Source of the DNA: Mycolicibacterium neoaurum VKM Ac-1815D
GTDB lineage: Bacteria > Actinomycetota > Actinomycetes > Mycobacteriales > Mycobacteriaceae
NCBI RefSeq assembly: GCF_000317305.3
Contig: NC_023036.2
Location: 4,402,001 to 4,466,000, forward strand
Length of the DNA: 64,000 nt
Direction of reading: 5' to 3'
Position 1 is the first letter of the stretch. Each line of letters begins with the position of its first letter. Both the position numbers and the translations under genes were made by a program. The notes below the pieces were generated by a model. That model was not told where the DNA came from. It saw only the letters and a list, made by a program, of their open reading frames with translations, and searched no databases. This document shows, in pieces, positions 16,242-26,166 of the stretch.

Positions 16242-17480
16242 GTGCCGCCACCCGATGCGAGACGCCGAGGTCTGCAGTTCGGTTGCGCGATCCTGGCGAC
16301 CGGCCTGCTCGCCGGCGTGGCGGGGGCGGCGACCACCGTGGCGCTGCACGGAATCGAGCACCTGACCTATCACTACCGGTTCGGCAGCCTACTCGAGGGT
16401 GTGAGCGCCAGCGATCCGCTGCGGCGCGTCCTCGGGCCTGCGGTCGGCGGTGTGCTCGCCGGGCTGGGCTGGTGGTGGCTGCGGCGGCGCACCGCGGTGC
16501 CCGGGCTGTCCGCCTCGATTGCCTCGCACCGGCCGCTGGCCCGCGGCCCGATGGCCGTCGACGCCGGACTGCAGGTGCTGGTGGTCGGGTCCGGGGCATC
16601 GCTGGGCCGCGAAGGTGCACCGCGCCAGTTGGCCGCGGTACTGGCCGACGCCGCCACCGCGCGGCTGGATCTGACTGCGCGGGACAAGGAGATCCTGCTG
16701 TTCTGCGCCGCCGGTGCCGGGCTGGGCGCGGTGTACAGCGTGCCGTTGGGCGGTGCCCTGTTCACCATCAGCATCCTGGCGCGCAGCTGGCACCCGCGGG
16801 TGGTGGGCACCGCATTGATCACCTCGAGCCTCGCGGTGGCCGTCGCCGCCCCGGTCACCCACCTGGAGCACTCACTGCGCTGGCCCGACGCAGGCCTGTC
16901 CTACCTGTTCGTCGCCCTGGCCATCCTGATCGCACCGTTGTCCGCCGGTGTCGCGGCAATGTTCCTCCGTGTCACCGCAACCCGCGGCGCACCGCCTGCA
17001 GGGCGGTGGCTGGTGCCTGCCATCGCCGGTGCGGGTCTGCTGACCGGCATCTGCTCACTGTGGTGGCCGCAGCTGCCCGGTAACGGGCACAGCATCCTGG
17101 TGGTCAGCATCGACACCCAGCTGAGCATCCCCTCCGCGCTGGCGATCCTGTTACTCAAACCCGTTCTGACGGCACTGTTCCTGCGCGCGGGTGCCGTCGG
17201 CGGTCTGCTCACACCGGCGCTGGCCACCGGCGCTGCCGCGGGATGCCTTGTGGCACTGCTGATCAACGAGCTCACGCCGATGACGGGAGTCCACGTCAAC
17301 ACCGCGGCGCTGGCGTTGACGTGCGCGGCCGGGGTGCTGGCGATCACCCAACGCTCACCGGTCTTCGCCGCGGTGTTCGTCTGGGAGTTGGCACACCCAC
17401 CGATCTGGTTGCTCGCGGTGTTCGCCCTTGCGGCCTTCACGGCCACCCAGGTGTGGCACCGCACCGCCGATCGTGCGTGA
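16242..17480 (+). CDS. CLC-family chloride channel/transporter
   Basis: Membrane protein of 412 residues with about ten hydrophobic segments. Key CLC signatures are LGREGAPRQ (residues 121-129, with the gating Glu in the GREGx motif) and GGLLTPALATGAAAG, the GxFxP-like chloride-site motif. The N-terminal GSGIP motif is not intact; the matching region reads AVPGLSASI. It lacks C-terminal CBS domains. GTG 16242 lies 17 nt from the divergent mshB start, so the promoters must overlap the coding ends. It occupies a site where the tuberculosis genome, from memory, has PE/PPE genes. Confidence 0.88.
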   Translation: MPPPDARRRGLQFGCAILATGLLAGVAGAATTVALHGIEHLTYHYRFGSLLEGVSASDPLRRVLGPAVGGVLAGLGWWWLRRRTAVPGLSASIASHRPLARGPMAVDAGLQVLVVGSGASLGREGAPRQLAAVLADAATARLDLTARDKEILLFCAAGAGLGAVYSVPLGGALFTISILARSWHPRVVGTALITSSLAVAVAAPVTHLEHSLRWPDAGLSYLFVALAILIAPLSAGVAAMFLRVTATRGAPPAGRWLVPAIAGAGLLTGICSLWWPQLPGNGHSILVVSIDTQLSIPSALAILLLKPVLTALFLRAGAVGGLLTPALATGAAAGCLVALLINELTPMTGVHVNTAALALTCAAGVLAITQRSPVFAAVFVWELAHPPIWLLAVFALAAFTATQVWHRTADRA

Positions 17481-17525
17481 TCGGTACGGTCGAGGGCATC
17501 GGCCACCCACCGGAAGGACTACCTG

Positions 17526-19193
17526 ATGGGAACGAACTTCTACTCGGCGGTGCCATCGGCATCCGGGCACGCATTGTCCGCACTGGCCGCGACCGGTGGC
17601 ACCCGGGTCGGGGTGCACCTCGACCCGATCTACACCTGGGCCAGGGACCCCGATCCGGCGCGCCGGGTCGGGCTGGTCAGCGGTGGCGGGGCGGGCCACG
17701 AACCCATGCACGCCGGTTTCCTCGGTCGCGGCGGGCTCGATGCGGTCTGTCCCGGTGAGGTGTTCACCTCACCGCACAATCGCCAGATCCACGCGGCGAG
17801 TGCGAAAGTCGCCGGCGACGGTGGCGTACTGCACATCGTCAAGAACTACACCGGCGACGTGCTGAACTTCGCGATCGCCGCCGAACGATTGCGCGCGGAC
17901 GGTATCGAGGTCGATCGCGTGCTCGTCGATGACGATCTCGGTTCGCAGGGCCAGGATGTCGGCAGGCGGGGCACCGGCGCGACGGTGGTGGTGGAGAAGA
18001 TCCTCGGCGCCGCCGCCGATCGCGGTCTCTCGCTACCCGAGCTTGTCGAGCTGGGTCAGGCGGTCGTCGCATCATCGCGCTCGCTGGCGGTGGCTCAGCG
18101 CGCCTGCACCCCGCCCGGCGCGGACCGGCCCGCCTTCGATGTGGCACCAGGGACCCTGGAATACGGCGTCGGTATCCACGGTGAGGCGGCCCGTGAGTCG
18201 ATCGTCCGCCCCGAGTTGGACGCGCTGGTGACGCGGATGGTCGGTGAGCTGCTCGATGATCTCGACATCACCGACGCCGGGGTTCTCGTCCTGGTCAACG
18301 GCCTCGGCGGCACCGGGGATCTGGAGCTGTGGCATGTGCTGGCCGAGGTCGCGCGGGCATTGGCCGATCGCGGGGTGCCGCTGCGCAGTGCGGTGGCGGG
18401 CACGTTCGTCTCCGCACTGGACATGGCCGGGTTCTCGATCACCGTGACCGCGGTGGGCGACGAGCAATGGCTCCAGGACTGGTGTGCACCGCATCGCACC
18501 GCCGCTCTGCCGTCGCCGGTGCCCGCCGACATGATCATCACCGGGGACCAGGCGAGGCAGCCGGCGGGTGAACCGTCGCCATGGCTCGGTCAGCTCGCCG
18601 ACGACGTGGCCCGGATCCGCGAGCCACTCAACGATCTCGACCGGCGGGCCGGCGACGGGGATATCGGCACCAATCTCGACAACGCCTTGCAGGCGGCGGT
18701 CCGTCGCGGGACAGGCGCCGACGCCGACCTCACCGCCGATCTGCATTCTCTGGCAACGGCTTTCGCCGAGGACGTCGGCGGCTCCAGCGGGCCGCTGTTC
18801 GGCCTGGTCCTCGGTAGGGTCGCGGCCAGTGTCCACGCGAAAGGCTCAGCGGGCGCGGCCGAGGGGTTGCGCGACGGGGTGGCGGCGATCACCCGCGCCG
18901 GGGGCGCGCGCGTCGGTGATCGCACCATGGTCGACGCGCTGCATCCGGCGGGCTGGGACGGCAAGTCGCCACGGGGCGCGCTCGACGACGACGCGCTGAC
19001 CGCCGCCCTCGACGGTGCGGCCGCGACCAGTTCGATGGTCGGCAAGCGCGGGCGGTCCAGCTATGTCGGCGACAAGGCGATCGGCACCACCGATCCCGGC
19101 GCACTGGCCGTCGTCGTGGTGCTCACCGCCATCGTCGAGCGCATCGACGGCCGGCGCCGGGATGTGCGGTGCGCGCCAAGCTCGCCGAATTGA
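17526..19193 (+). CDS. Dihydroxyacetone kinase-family protein (DhaK-DhaL fusion)
   Basis: ATP-dependent kinase of 555 residues. The DhaK half (1-330) has the active-site loop SGGGAGHEPMHAGF and the substrate-binding His218 in GVGIHGE. The DhaL half (about 345-540) has the Mg-ATP motif DRRAGDGDIGTNL and a later GGSSGPLFG loop. This is the one-chain ATP-using arrangement rather than the PTS-dependent DhaKLM type; no DhaM is nearby. ATG 17526 follows GGAAGGACTACCTG. Substrates could be dihydroxyacetone, glyceraldehyde or another triose/tetrose. It is 45 nt after the CLC gene and may be cotranscribed with it. Confidence 0.92.
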   Translation: MGTNFYSAVPSASGHALSALAATGGTRVGVHLDPIYTWARDPDPARRVGLVSGGGAGHEPMHAGFLGRGGLDAVCPGEVFTSPHNRQIHAASAKVAGDGGVLHIVKNYTGDVLNFAIAAERLRADGIEVDRVLVDDDLGSQGQDVGRRGTGATVVVEKILGAAADRGLSLPELVELGQAVVASSRSLAVAQRACTPPGADRPAFDVAPGTLEYGVGIHGEAARESIVRPELDALVTRMVGELLDDLDITDAGVLVLVNGLGGTGDLELWHVLAEVARALADRGVPLRSAVAGTFVSALDMAGFSITVTAVGDEQWLQDWCAPHRTAALPSPVPADMIITGDQARQPAGEPSPWLGQLADDVARIREPLNDLDRRAGDGDIGTNLDNALQAAVRRGTGADADLTADLHSLATAFAEDVGGSSGPLFGLVLGRVAASVHAKGSAGAAEGLRDGVAAITRAGGARVGDRTMVDALHPAGWDGKSPRGALDDDALTAALDGAAATSSMVGKRGRSSYVGDKAIGTTDPGALAVVVVLTAIVERIDGRRRDVRCAPSSPN

Positions 19194-19207
19194 TCGACGG
19201 CTGAGCG

Positions 19208-21112
19208 TCAGGGCTGTTTGACCCACTTGCCCGCGTCGCCGACGATACCGACCGGCACCGCTCCGCTCAGGCTCACCCCGGCGACATGCGGGCCGGCGGC
19301 CACGATGGTGGTGTCCTGCAGGATGGGCAGCACCGTGGCCATCTCCCACAGCCGCGGTTCGACGGCGTCGATCACCTTCCCGATCTCCTCGGTGCCGCGC
19401 AGCGCGGCATCGATCCTCGGTTGGATGCCGCGGTCGCAGATCCCGGTCAGGTTACTGGGCGCCTGCACCAACTCTCCTGGACCACTGGGCGTTTGGGGCG
19501 CGGTCGTAACGGTCGTCGTCGGCGTTGTCGGTGCCGTGGTCGTCGGCGGTTTGGGCGGCGGCGCCGGGCTGGCAGGGGTGCCGGAGGTGGGCGTCGTGGT
19601 GGTCACCGTGACGCTGGGGGTGGGCGTGACGGTCGAGACGGCGGTGGCCTCCAGCGCCGGGCAGCCATAGCGCGAGGCCAGTGCGGTGGCCAGATCGCCG
19701 CCGGCATGATGCCAACCGACGATCGCGTCGACCGAATTGTCGACCAGCGCATCGCCATAGAGCTTCACCGGGTCCAGCGCGGACACCGAGGCCGTGATGC
19801 CGACACTGCGCAACTGGTCGGCGGCGGTGTTGGCGACGGCGATCGAGGTGGGGTCGTTGGCGGCCACACCGAGCACCAATGTCAGCGGTTCGCCGTCGCG
19901 CATGAGCTGACCGCGCGCTTCATCGGGCGCCGGTGTTCCCGGCGTCGCCGTCGCGGTGGGAGATACCGGGGTGATCTGGTACCCCGAGTCGGCAAGTAGG
20001 GCCAGCGCATCCTGCTGGCTCATCGCCTGCGGGGCGGTGGGCACATAACCCGGATCCGACGGGGAACGCACCTGCGATTGCGCCAGCGTCACGGTGTTGT
20101 CCGAGCCGGCGCCGACGGCGGCCAGCAGGTCGACGTCGAGCAGGCCCAGCAGCGCCTTGCGCACCCGCAGATCGGTGAGCTCCGGCTGTTGGGCGCGCAG
20201 GGTCAGTTGCATCACGCGCGGCGTGACGATCCGGGCGGTGCGCACATCCGGGATCGCCGACAGCTGGGCGAACGCGGCCTGCCCACCGTGCACCTGGGCT
20301 ACCTGGGTGTCGCCGTTTCGAATCGAATCGGCCAGGGCGGCAGGTGATCCGCCCCGCCGGAACAGGATCTGGTCGGGGGCGGCGGGCTGACCCCAGTATC
20401 GGTCGTTGCGGGCGAGCATGATCTCGTCGCGCTGCGGGTCGATGCTCTCCACCCGGAACTGGCCACCGGTGACCGGCAGGGCGCGCACCAGCCCGGCACC
20501 GAAGCTGCCGGGCATGTCCTTGACGATGTGCGCGGGCAGGATGTTGTTGAACAGCTCGCGCCAGGCGGGATAGGGCTGGGCGAACGTCACCACGGCGGTC
20601 TTCCCGCCCTCGACCGACTGGACCCCGGTGATCAGGTCATAACCCGCCGGGTCGACGACCCCGGGAACGCTGACCATCTGGCGCCACAGGTACCAGAAGT
20701 CGTCGGCACCGATGGGCGCGTTGTCGGTCCAGGCCGCTTCGGGGCGGATCTTGTAGGTGACCGTGAATGGTTCCTCGTTGGTGACCTCCGCCGAGATCAG
20801 CAGGGTGGGGTCCATCTCCCAGCGGGACCCGGTGGGCGTGTTCGCGTCCGGGATCGGCCGGAACGAACTGGGCAGCACCAACGCGGCGACGGCGGCGTTC
20901 ACCGAGGACTGGTCCGAGAGCAGATGCGGGTTGAACCCGGCGCCGATCGCGTCGATGGCCATGATGATCTGCATGGCCTTCGCCGGCGGTGGTGGCGGGG
21001 TCTGCGTCGTCTCGGTGCTCTGCGGGGCCGGCGGCGGGCTGACCGTGCAGCCCACCAGCAGCAACGCCGACAGGACGGCGACAGTGGTGGTGAGTCGTCG
21101 GGCTGTCGGCAC
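19208..21112 (-). CDS. lpqW: Lipoprotein LpqW, PIM/LAM-pathway substrate-binding-like protein
   Basis: Exported lipoprotein of 634 residues with an ABC substrate-binding (SBP family 5-like) fold. The signal peptide runs to LLLVGC, with lipobox Cys22. The body contains typical SBP5 segments (PTGSRWEMDPTLLISAEV, VTYKIRPEAAWTDNAPIGAD, FWYLWRQMV). A Pro/Thr/Val linker (about 480-540) interrupts the C-terminal domain. In mycobacteria LpqW controls the flow of mannosylated intermediates between polar PIMs and lipoarabinomannan, which fits its neighbour pimE 7 kb away. Its location upstream of typA matches the Rv1166-Rv1165 region. It is convergent with the DhaK gene. Confidence 0.92.
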   Translation of the reverse strand: MPTARRLTTTVAVLSALLLVGCTVSPPPAPQSTETTQTPPPPPAKAMQIIMAIDAIGAGFNPHLLSDQSSVNAAVAALVLPSSFRPIPDANTPTGSRWEMDPTLLISAEVTNEEPFTVTYKIRPEAAWTDNAPIGADDFWYLWRQMVSVPGVVDPAGYDLITGVQSVEGGKTAVVTFAQPYPAWRELFNNILPAHIVKDMPGSFGAGLVRALPVTGGQFRVESIDPQRDEIMLARNDRYWGQPAAPDQILFRRGGSPAALADSIRNGDTQVAQVHGGQAAFAQLSAIPDVRTARIVTPRVMQLTLRAQQPELTDLRVRKALLGLLDVDLLAAVGAGSDNTVTLAQSQVRSPSDPGYVPTAPQAMSQQDALALLADSGYQITPVSPTATATPGTPAPDEARGQLMRDGEPLTLVLGVAANDPTSIAVANTAADQLRSVGITASVSALDPVKLYGDALVDNSVDAIVGWHHAGGDLATALASRYGCPALEATAVSTVTPTPSVTVTTTTPTSGTPASPAPPPKPPTTTAPTTPTTTVTTAPQTPSGPGELVQAPSNLTGICDRGIQPRIDAALRGTEEIGKVIDAVEPRLWEMATVLPILQDTTIVAAGPHVAGVSLSGAVPVGIVGDAGKWVKQP

Positions 21113-21158
21113 GCCGTTCAGGGTATCCGGCGGTACCGCCGGACCTCGCCCAGACGGT

Positions 21159-23939
21159 CTACAGGCCGGTATCGGTGATCACCGATACCGTCGTGGCCTG
21201 GGCATTCACGACGTAGATCCGGCCGTCACCGACCGCGAATCGATTGGGGCCGGCGCCCACCGCGACCGGGTCGACGACGGTGTTGGACGAGGTGTCGATC
21301 ACCGCGACGGTGCCGTCGCTCAGGCCCACATACACGCGGTCACCCGCCGCGGTCACGCCCAGCGACGTCGCCCCGACGTCGATCTCGCCGATCTTGGCGT
21401 AGGTCGTGGTGTCGATGACGAGGACGGTGTTGCCCCCGACGTTGGCGACGTAGAGCTGATCACCGCTGATCGCCAGCGCCACCAGCGGGTTGGTGAAGGG
21501 AGCCGTCAACACGATCGGATCGATCGCCGGCGTCGACGGGTCGACGTCGATCTGGGTGTTGTCGATGGTGTCGACGACCGTGACGGTGCCGAACACGTAG
21601 TTCGCCGCGAACAGCCGGGTGTCGGTCGCGGCCAGTCCGAAGGGGGCGATACCGACCGGCGCGGTGCCCACGACGGTGTCGGTCAGCGTATCGATGACGG
21701 TGGCGGGCGATCCCGCGTTGTCGACGTTGGCGACGTAGAGCAGCGACCCGACGAGTTGCATGTCCGATGGGCTCTCCCCCACCGGGATGACGGCAACCAC
21801 GGTGTCGGTGACGGTGTCATAGGCTCGTACCGTTCCGTTGCCACCGGCCGGGGGCGATTCGCTGATGTAGAGCTTGTTGCCGACGGCGGTCAGGGTGGTC
21901 GGGTTGGTGCCGGCCTGGAACTCCCCCATCTTCGCGTTGGTCGCGGTGTCGAACACCAGCACACGACCACCGGCAGCCACATACAACCGGTCTCCGATCA
22001 CCGCCGCGTCGGTCGGTGCGGCGCCCAGCTCGATGGTCGCGGTCGTTGCCGCGGTGGTCGGGTCGATGGGTGCCGCGACCGGCACCGCCACCACGTTGAC
22101 CCCGTCGGTGGCCACGATGACGAAGGTGACGGTCTGCTGGGTGGCCGCGGCCGCGCGCGTGAAGACCGCTGCCGCAGGGGCGGGGTTGGCGTCGAGCCGG
22201 GCCTGCGGGTTGGGCGTGAAGGTCCATTGCCCGGTGGCAGGATCGACGGTGACCGTCCCGAGTGTCGGATCGATAGGTGCGGCAAGCGAATACGCGACCG
22301 GGTTACCGGTGCGCGAGACCACGGTGACCCGGCCGGTGACCAGCCCGCTGGCCTGGTCTGGTTCACCCACCGTGGTCACCGGCGGCACACCGCCCGGCAC
22401 GGTGACCACGATGCTGACCGTGGCGCTGTTACCGGTCACGGCACCGTCATCTGCGCTGTAGGTGAAGAAGTCGGTACCGCTGAAATTGTCGTCCGGGGTG
22501 TAGGTGAACGATCCGTCCGCCGCCAGCGTCACATCACCGTGGCTCGGCCCCGTAACCAGCTGCGCCGCAAGAGGTGTGGTGCCGTCATCGGTGTCATTGG
22601 CCAGAATCCCGGAACCCACCGGCACCACCAGGGTGGTGGCTTCGGCCGTGGTGTAGGAGTCGTCGACTGCGACCGGGGGCTGATTGGGCTGCGCCACCGG
22701 CGTCACCGTCAGTGTCACGGTGGCGGGCCCGCTCGCGGCGAACCCGTCATCGGCGCGGTAGCTGAACGAATCGGCGCCGCCGAAGCCGGCGGTCGGGGTG
22801 TAGGTGAACGACCCGTCGGAGTTCAGCGTCAGCGTCCCGTGGGACGGGCCCGTCACCAACCGGGCCGTGACCGGATTGCCGTTGGCATCAGTGTCATTGG
22901 CCAGCACACCGTCGCCCGTCGCCACGGTGAGTGCGGCGTCTTGCATGGTGCTGTAACCGTCCGCGCGCGCCACCGGCGGTGCGTTGAACAACCGGGCGAT
23001 GATGTTCTGCAGCCCGGCCACCAGATTGGACAGGGCCGTGCTGATGAAGGTCCCGATACCGTTGATGATGCGGCCGACCGTCGTACCGATGACCTCGAAC
23101 AGGTTCGGCGCGGCGCCGGCCGCCGATGTGGCGGCGCCGACGGGTGCGGTGGCCGTCGGTGACACCGTGCGCGCGGCGACCGGCGACCCGGCGCCGGTCG
23201 CTGATTCGCTGTCGGCGGCGACCTCACGGCGGGCGAAGGACAGGGCCGCCCAGAGCAACGGTGCCCCGACCTGACCCCATGGATCATTCGATGCGGCGGG
23301 CGCACCGGAGGTGGCGATGACGGCCAGGGAATTATCTTGCACCGCAGCAGATTCGGGGATCAGCTTGGCCTGCAGCGTCGCCGCGGCGCCCAGCTCGTGC
23401 AGCGGCACCGGCGCCACCTCTAGGGGCGGCTGCGCTGACGTCGATTCGAGCTCGAGAAAGGGTTCGAGGGGTGCTGGTTCGGTGACGGACAGTTCGGTGG
23501 TCGCCCCCTCGACCGGGTCCTGGCCGTGATCATCCTCGTGCGCGTCGCCGGTGATCGGTGCCCGCTCCTGCGACCGCTCGCGCTGACGGTTCGGCTCGGC
23601 ATCGTCGGGCGGCTCGAGCTCCTCGGCGGACTCGTCGGCGGCCTCGCCCTCGCCGGTGGACTCGGCGACGGGGTCGGCTGATGGTCGCTCGGAGTCGTCC
23701 TCACCACCGATTCCCGATGTCTGACCGGGATCCGGTGTGGCCGTGTCGACGCCGCCGGCGTTCGCGGAGTCGGCGGTGTTCGGGGCGTCCTCGGCGTGCG
23801 CCACCGCAGCGCTCAGCCCACTGGAGAGCGCCACCCCCACCCCGAGCGCCACGGCGAGTGCGCCCGCCCGGCCGATGGGCCGGCGCAACGGTGCCGCCGG
23901 TTCCTTGCGATGCCGCCCGATATCAGATCGCTGTGCCAT
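21159..23939 (-). CDS. Large exported protein with Ig-like and beta-propeller domains
   Basis: Exported protein of 926 residues. A basic N-terminus and hydrophobic stretch end at SAAVAHAEDA (about residue 50). Residues 50-160 are acidic and low-complexity, 180-300 contain Ala-rich and hydrophobic segments, and from about 310 there are two tandem VCBS/cadherin-like modules, each with the signature LANDTD, GPSHG and DGSFTYTP. A third related module follows, then from about 640 a YVTN-type beta-propeller (repeats such as RLYVAAGGRVLVFDTATNAK, VLVIDTTTYAKIGEIDVGAT). Such architecture suggests a surface adhesion or scaffolding protein. The partner or ligand is unknown. Confidence 0.85.
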   Translation of the reverse strand: MAQRSDIGRHRKEPAAPLRRPIGRAGALAVALGVGVALSSGLSAAVAHAEDAPNTADSANAGGVDTATPDPGQTSGIGGEDDSERPSADPVAESTGEGEAADESAEELEPPDDAEPNRQRERSQERAPITGDAHEDDHGQDPVEGATTELSVTEPAPLEPFLELESTSAQPPLEVAPVPLHELGAAATLQAKLIPESAAVQDNSLAVIATSGAPAASNDPWGQVGAPLLWAALSFARREVAADSESATGAGSPVAARTVSPTATAPVGAATSAAGAAPNLFEVIGTTVGRIINGIGTFISTALSNLVAGLQNIIARLFNAPPVARADGYSTMQDAALTVATGDGVLANDTDANGNPVTARLVTGPSHGTLTLNSDGSFTYTPTAGFGGADSFSYRADDGFAASGPATVTLTVTPVAQPNQPPVAVDDSYTTAEATTLVVPVGSGILANDTDDGTTPLAAQLVTGPSHGDVTLAADGSFTYTPDDNFSGTDFFTYSADDGAVTGNSATVSIVVTVPGGVPPVTTVGEPDQASGLVTGRVTVVSRTGNPVAYSLAAPIDPTLGTVTVDPATGQWTFTPNPQARLDANPAPAAAVFTRAAAATQQTVTFVIVATDGVNVVAVPVAAPIDPTTAATTATIELGAAPTDAAVIGDRLYVAAGGRVLVFDTATNAKMGEFQAGTNPTTLTAVGNKLYISESPPAGGNGTVRAYDTVTDTVVAVIPVGESPSDMQLVGSLLYVANVDNAGSPATVIDTLTDTVVGTAPVGIAPFGLAATDTRLFAANYVFGTVTVVDTIDNTQIDVDPSTPAIDPIVLTAPFTNPLVALAISGDQLYVANVGGNTVLVIDTTTYAKIGEIDVGATSLGVTAAGDRVYVGLSDGTVAVIDTSSNTVVDPVAVGAGPNRFAVGDGRIYVVNAQATTVSVITDTGL

Positions 23940-24197
23940 CGGATGCCCCCTCCGCCCCGCCCGGACGTTGCGAAGCGTAACGCGATCAGCGCCGCACGAA
24001 CGGCCCTTTCGACGATATCGAGCGTTTGCTCAGCCCGATGCAGCACCGTAACGGCTGACACCGCGTGGCCGATCGAGCGAGCAAATCCGTTCGCGCGACA
24101 GCGTTTTCAACGGACCTCGATCCAGCGACCTCCGACCATCGGCATCCGTCGAAGATTTGCCGATCGCAAAGATCTGCCGGTCGATCCGCGCCGCAGG

Positions 24198-26102
24198 TCA
24201 GGAGTTCTGCTGTTTGGCTCGCGACTTCGCGCGCGCCCGCAGGCTCGCCGTCAGCTCCACCTTGCGCACCCGCACGATCTCCGGAGTCACCTCCACGCAC
24301 TCGTCCTCGGCGCAGAACTCCATGGCCTGCTCCAGACCGAGTTCCAGCGGCCGGGCCAGCGTCTCGAACACATCGGCCGTCGACGACCGCATGTTGGTGA
24401 GCTTCTTCTCCTTGGTGGCGTTGATGTCGAGGTCCTCGGCGCGCGGGTTGATCCCGACGACCTGGCCCTCGTAGGTGTCCTGGCCCGGCTCGACGAAGAA
24501 CTGGCCGCGGTCGGCCAACTGGGTCATCGCGAACGGGGTGATCTTGCCGGAACGGTCCGACACCAGCGACCCGGTGTGGCGGGCCCGGATCTCGCCGGCC
24601 CACGGCCGGTAGCCGTCGAACACGGCGTTGGCGATACCGGTGCCGCGGGTGATCGTCAGGAAGTCGGTGCGGAACCCGATCAGTCCGCGGCTGGGCACGA
24701 TGAAGTCCATCCGAACCCACCCGGCGGCATGGTTGGTCATGTCTTCCATGCGGCCCTTGCGGGCGGCCATCAACTGGGTGATGGCGCCGACGAACTCCTC
24801 GGGAGTATCGATCGTCATCGCCTCGAACGGCTCGTGCAGCTTGCCGTCGATGGTCTGGGTGACCACCTGCGGCTTGCCGACGGTCAGTTCGAAGCCTTCG
24901 CGGCGCATCTGCTCGACAAGGATGGCCAGCGCGAGCTCACCACGTCCCTGGACCTCCCAGGCGTCCGGCCGGCCGATGTCGACGACCTTGATCGACACGT
25001 TGCCGACCAGCTCGGCGTCCAACCGGCTCTTGACCATCCGCGCGGTCAGCTTGTGCCCGGACACCTTGCCCGCCAGCGGCGAGGTGTTGGTGCCGATGGT
25101 GACCGAGATGGCGGGCTCGTCGACCGTGATGCGGGGCAGCGCATGCGCGTGCTCGGTATCGGCAAGGGTGTCGCCGATCATGATTTCCGGCATACCGGCG
25201 ACGGCGACGATATCGCCGGCGATCGCTTCGTCGGTCGGGGTGCGCTCGACACCGACGGTGACGAGCAGTTCGGTGATCTTGGCGTTGGTGATGACGGGAT
25301 GCCCGTCGACCTCACGCATCCAGGCGACCTGCTGGCCCTTCTTCAGCCTGCCCTTGTAGATGCGGACCAGCGCCAGACGACCGAGGAACGCCGAGGCGTC
25401 GAGGTTGGTGACCAGGGCCTGCAGCGGGGCGTCCGGATCGCCCTGCGGCGGCGGGATGTGCTCCATCAGCACGTCGAACAGTGGGTCGAGGTTCTCCCCG
25501 TCGGGGTTCTGCCCGTTGGCCGGTTCGGTGGTGCTGGCGATGCCTGCGCGACCGGATGCGTAGAGCACCGGCAGACCGAGAGCGAACTCGGCGGCTGTCT
25601 GCGCCTCGTCGTCGAGGTCGGAGGCCACATCGAGCAGCAGGTCGTGGCTCTCCGAGACCACCTCGGCGATCCGGGCGTCCGGGCGGTCGGTCTTGTTGAC
25701 CACCACAATCACCGGCAGGTGTGCGGCCAGCGCCTTGCGTAGCACGAAGCGGGTCTGGGGCAGCGGGCCCTCGGAGGCGTCGACCAGCAGCACGACACCG
25801 TCGACCATGGACAGGCCGCGCTCCACCTCGCCACCGAAGTCGGCGTGGCCGGGGGTGTCGATGACGTTGATCACCGTCATGGTGCCGTCCGGGTTCTGCC
25901 GGTGCACCGCGGTGTTCTTGGCCAGGATGGTGATGCCTTTTTCTTTCTCCAGGTCACCGGAGTCCATCAGGCGTTCAACGGCATCATCGCCACGGTGCGA
26001 CAACGCACCGGACTGCCGCAGCATGGCGTCGACCAGCGTTGTCTTACCGTGGTCAACGTGCGCGACGATGGCTACGTTGCGAAAGTTAGGGCGAGAATCC
26101 AC
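24198..26102 (-). CDS. typA: Ribosome-associated GTPase TypA/BipA
   Basis: Translational GTPase of 634 residues, EF-G-like. The G1 motif AHVDHGKTT, G3 DTPGHADFGGEV, G4 VVNKTDRPD and G5 are present, followed by domain II, III and V segments and the BipA-specific C-terminal domain. It starts at GTG 26102. BipA proteins assist 50S assembly and stress adaptation. The divergent partner at 26167 is a Lys/Cys-rich small protein, whose promoter shares the 64-nt interval. Downstream (minus strand) a 258-nt gap without a supported gene separates it from the large propeller protein. Confidence 0.96.
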   Translation of the reverse strand: MDSRPNFRNVAIVAHVDHGKTTLVDAMLRQSGALSHRGDDAVERLMDSGDLEKEKGITILAKNTAVHRQNPDGTMTVINVIDTPGHADFGGEVERGLSMVDGVVLLVDASEGPLPQTRFVLRKALAAHLPVIVVVNKTDRPDARIAEVVSESHDLLLDVASDLDDEAQTAAEFALGLPVLYASGRAGIASTTEPANGQNPDGENLDPLFDVLMEHIPPPQGDPDAPLQALVTNLDASAFLGRLALVRIYKGRLKKGQQVAWMREVDGHPVITNAKITELLVTVGVERTPTDEAIAGDIVAVAGMPEIMIGDTLADTEHAHALPRITVDEPAISVTIGTNTSPLAGKVSGHKLTARMVKSRLDAELVGNVSIKVVDIGRPDAWEVQGRGELALAILVEQMRREGFELTVGKPQVVTQTIDGKLHEPFEAMTIDTPEEFVGAITQLMAARKGRMEDMTNHAAGWVRMDFIVPSRGLIGFRTDFLTITRGTGIANAVFDGYRPWAGEIRARHTGSLVSDRSGKITPFAMTQLADRGQFFVEPGQDTYEGQVVGINPRAEDLDINATKEKKLTNMRSSTADVFETLARPLELGLEQAMEFCAEDECVEVTPEIVRVRKVELTASLRARAKSRAKQQNS

Positions 26103-26166
26103 GTCAGTGATTGTCGCAGTGTGAGTACCCGATCACGAAAACGACGGGATTCAGCGGAAGGCGTGC

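Noticed and set aside
20757..23162. About 800-codon plus-strand frame opposite the propeller protein
   Set aside because: Antisense shadow; the minus strand has a signal peptide and repeat domains.
23796..25742. Long plus-strand frame opposite typA
   Set aside because: Typical mirror frame of a GTPase gene; typA motifs on the minus strand settle the matter.
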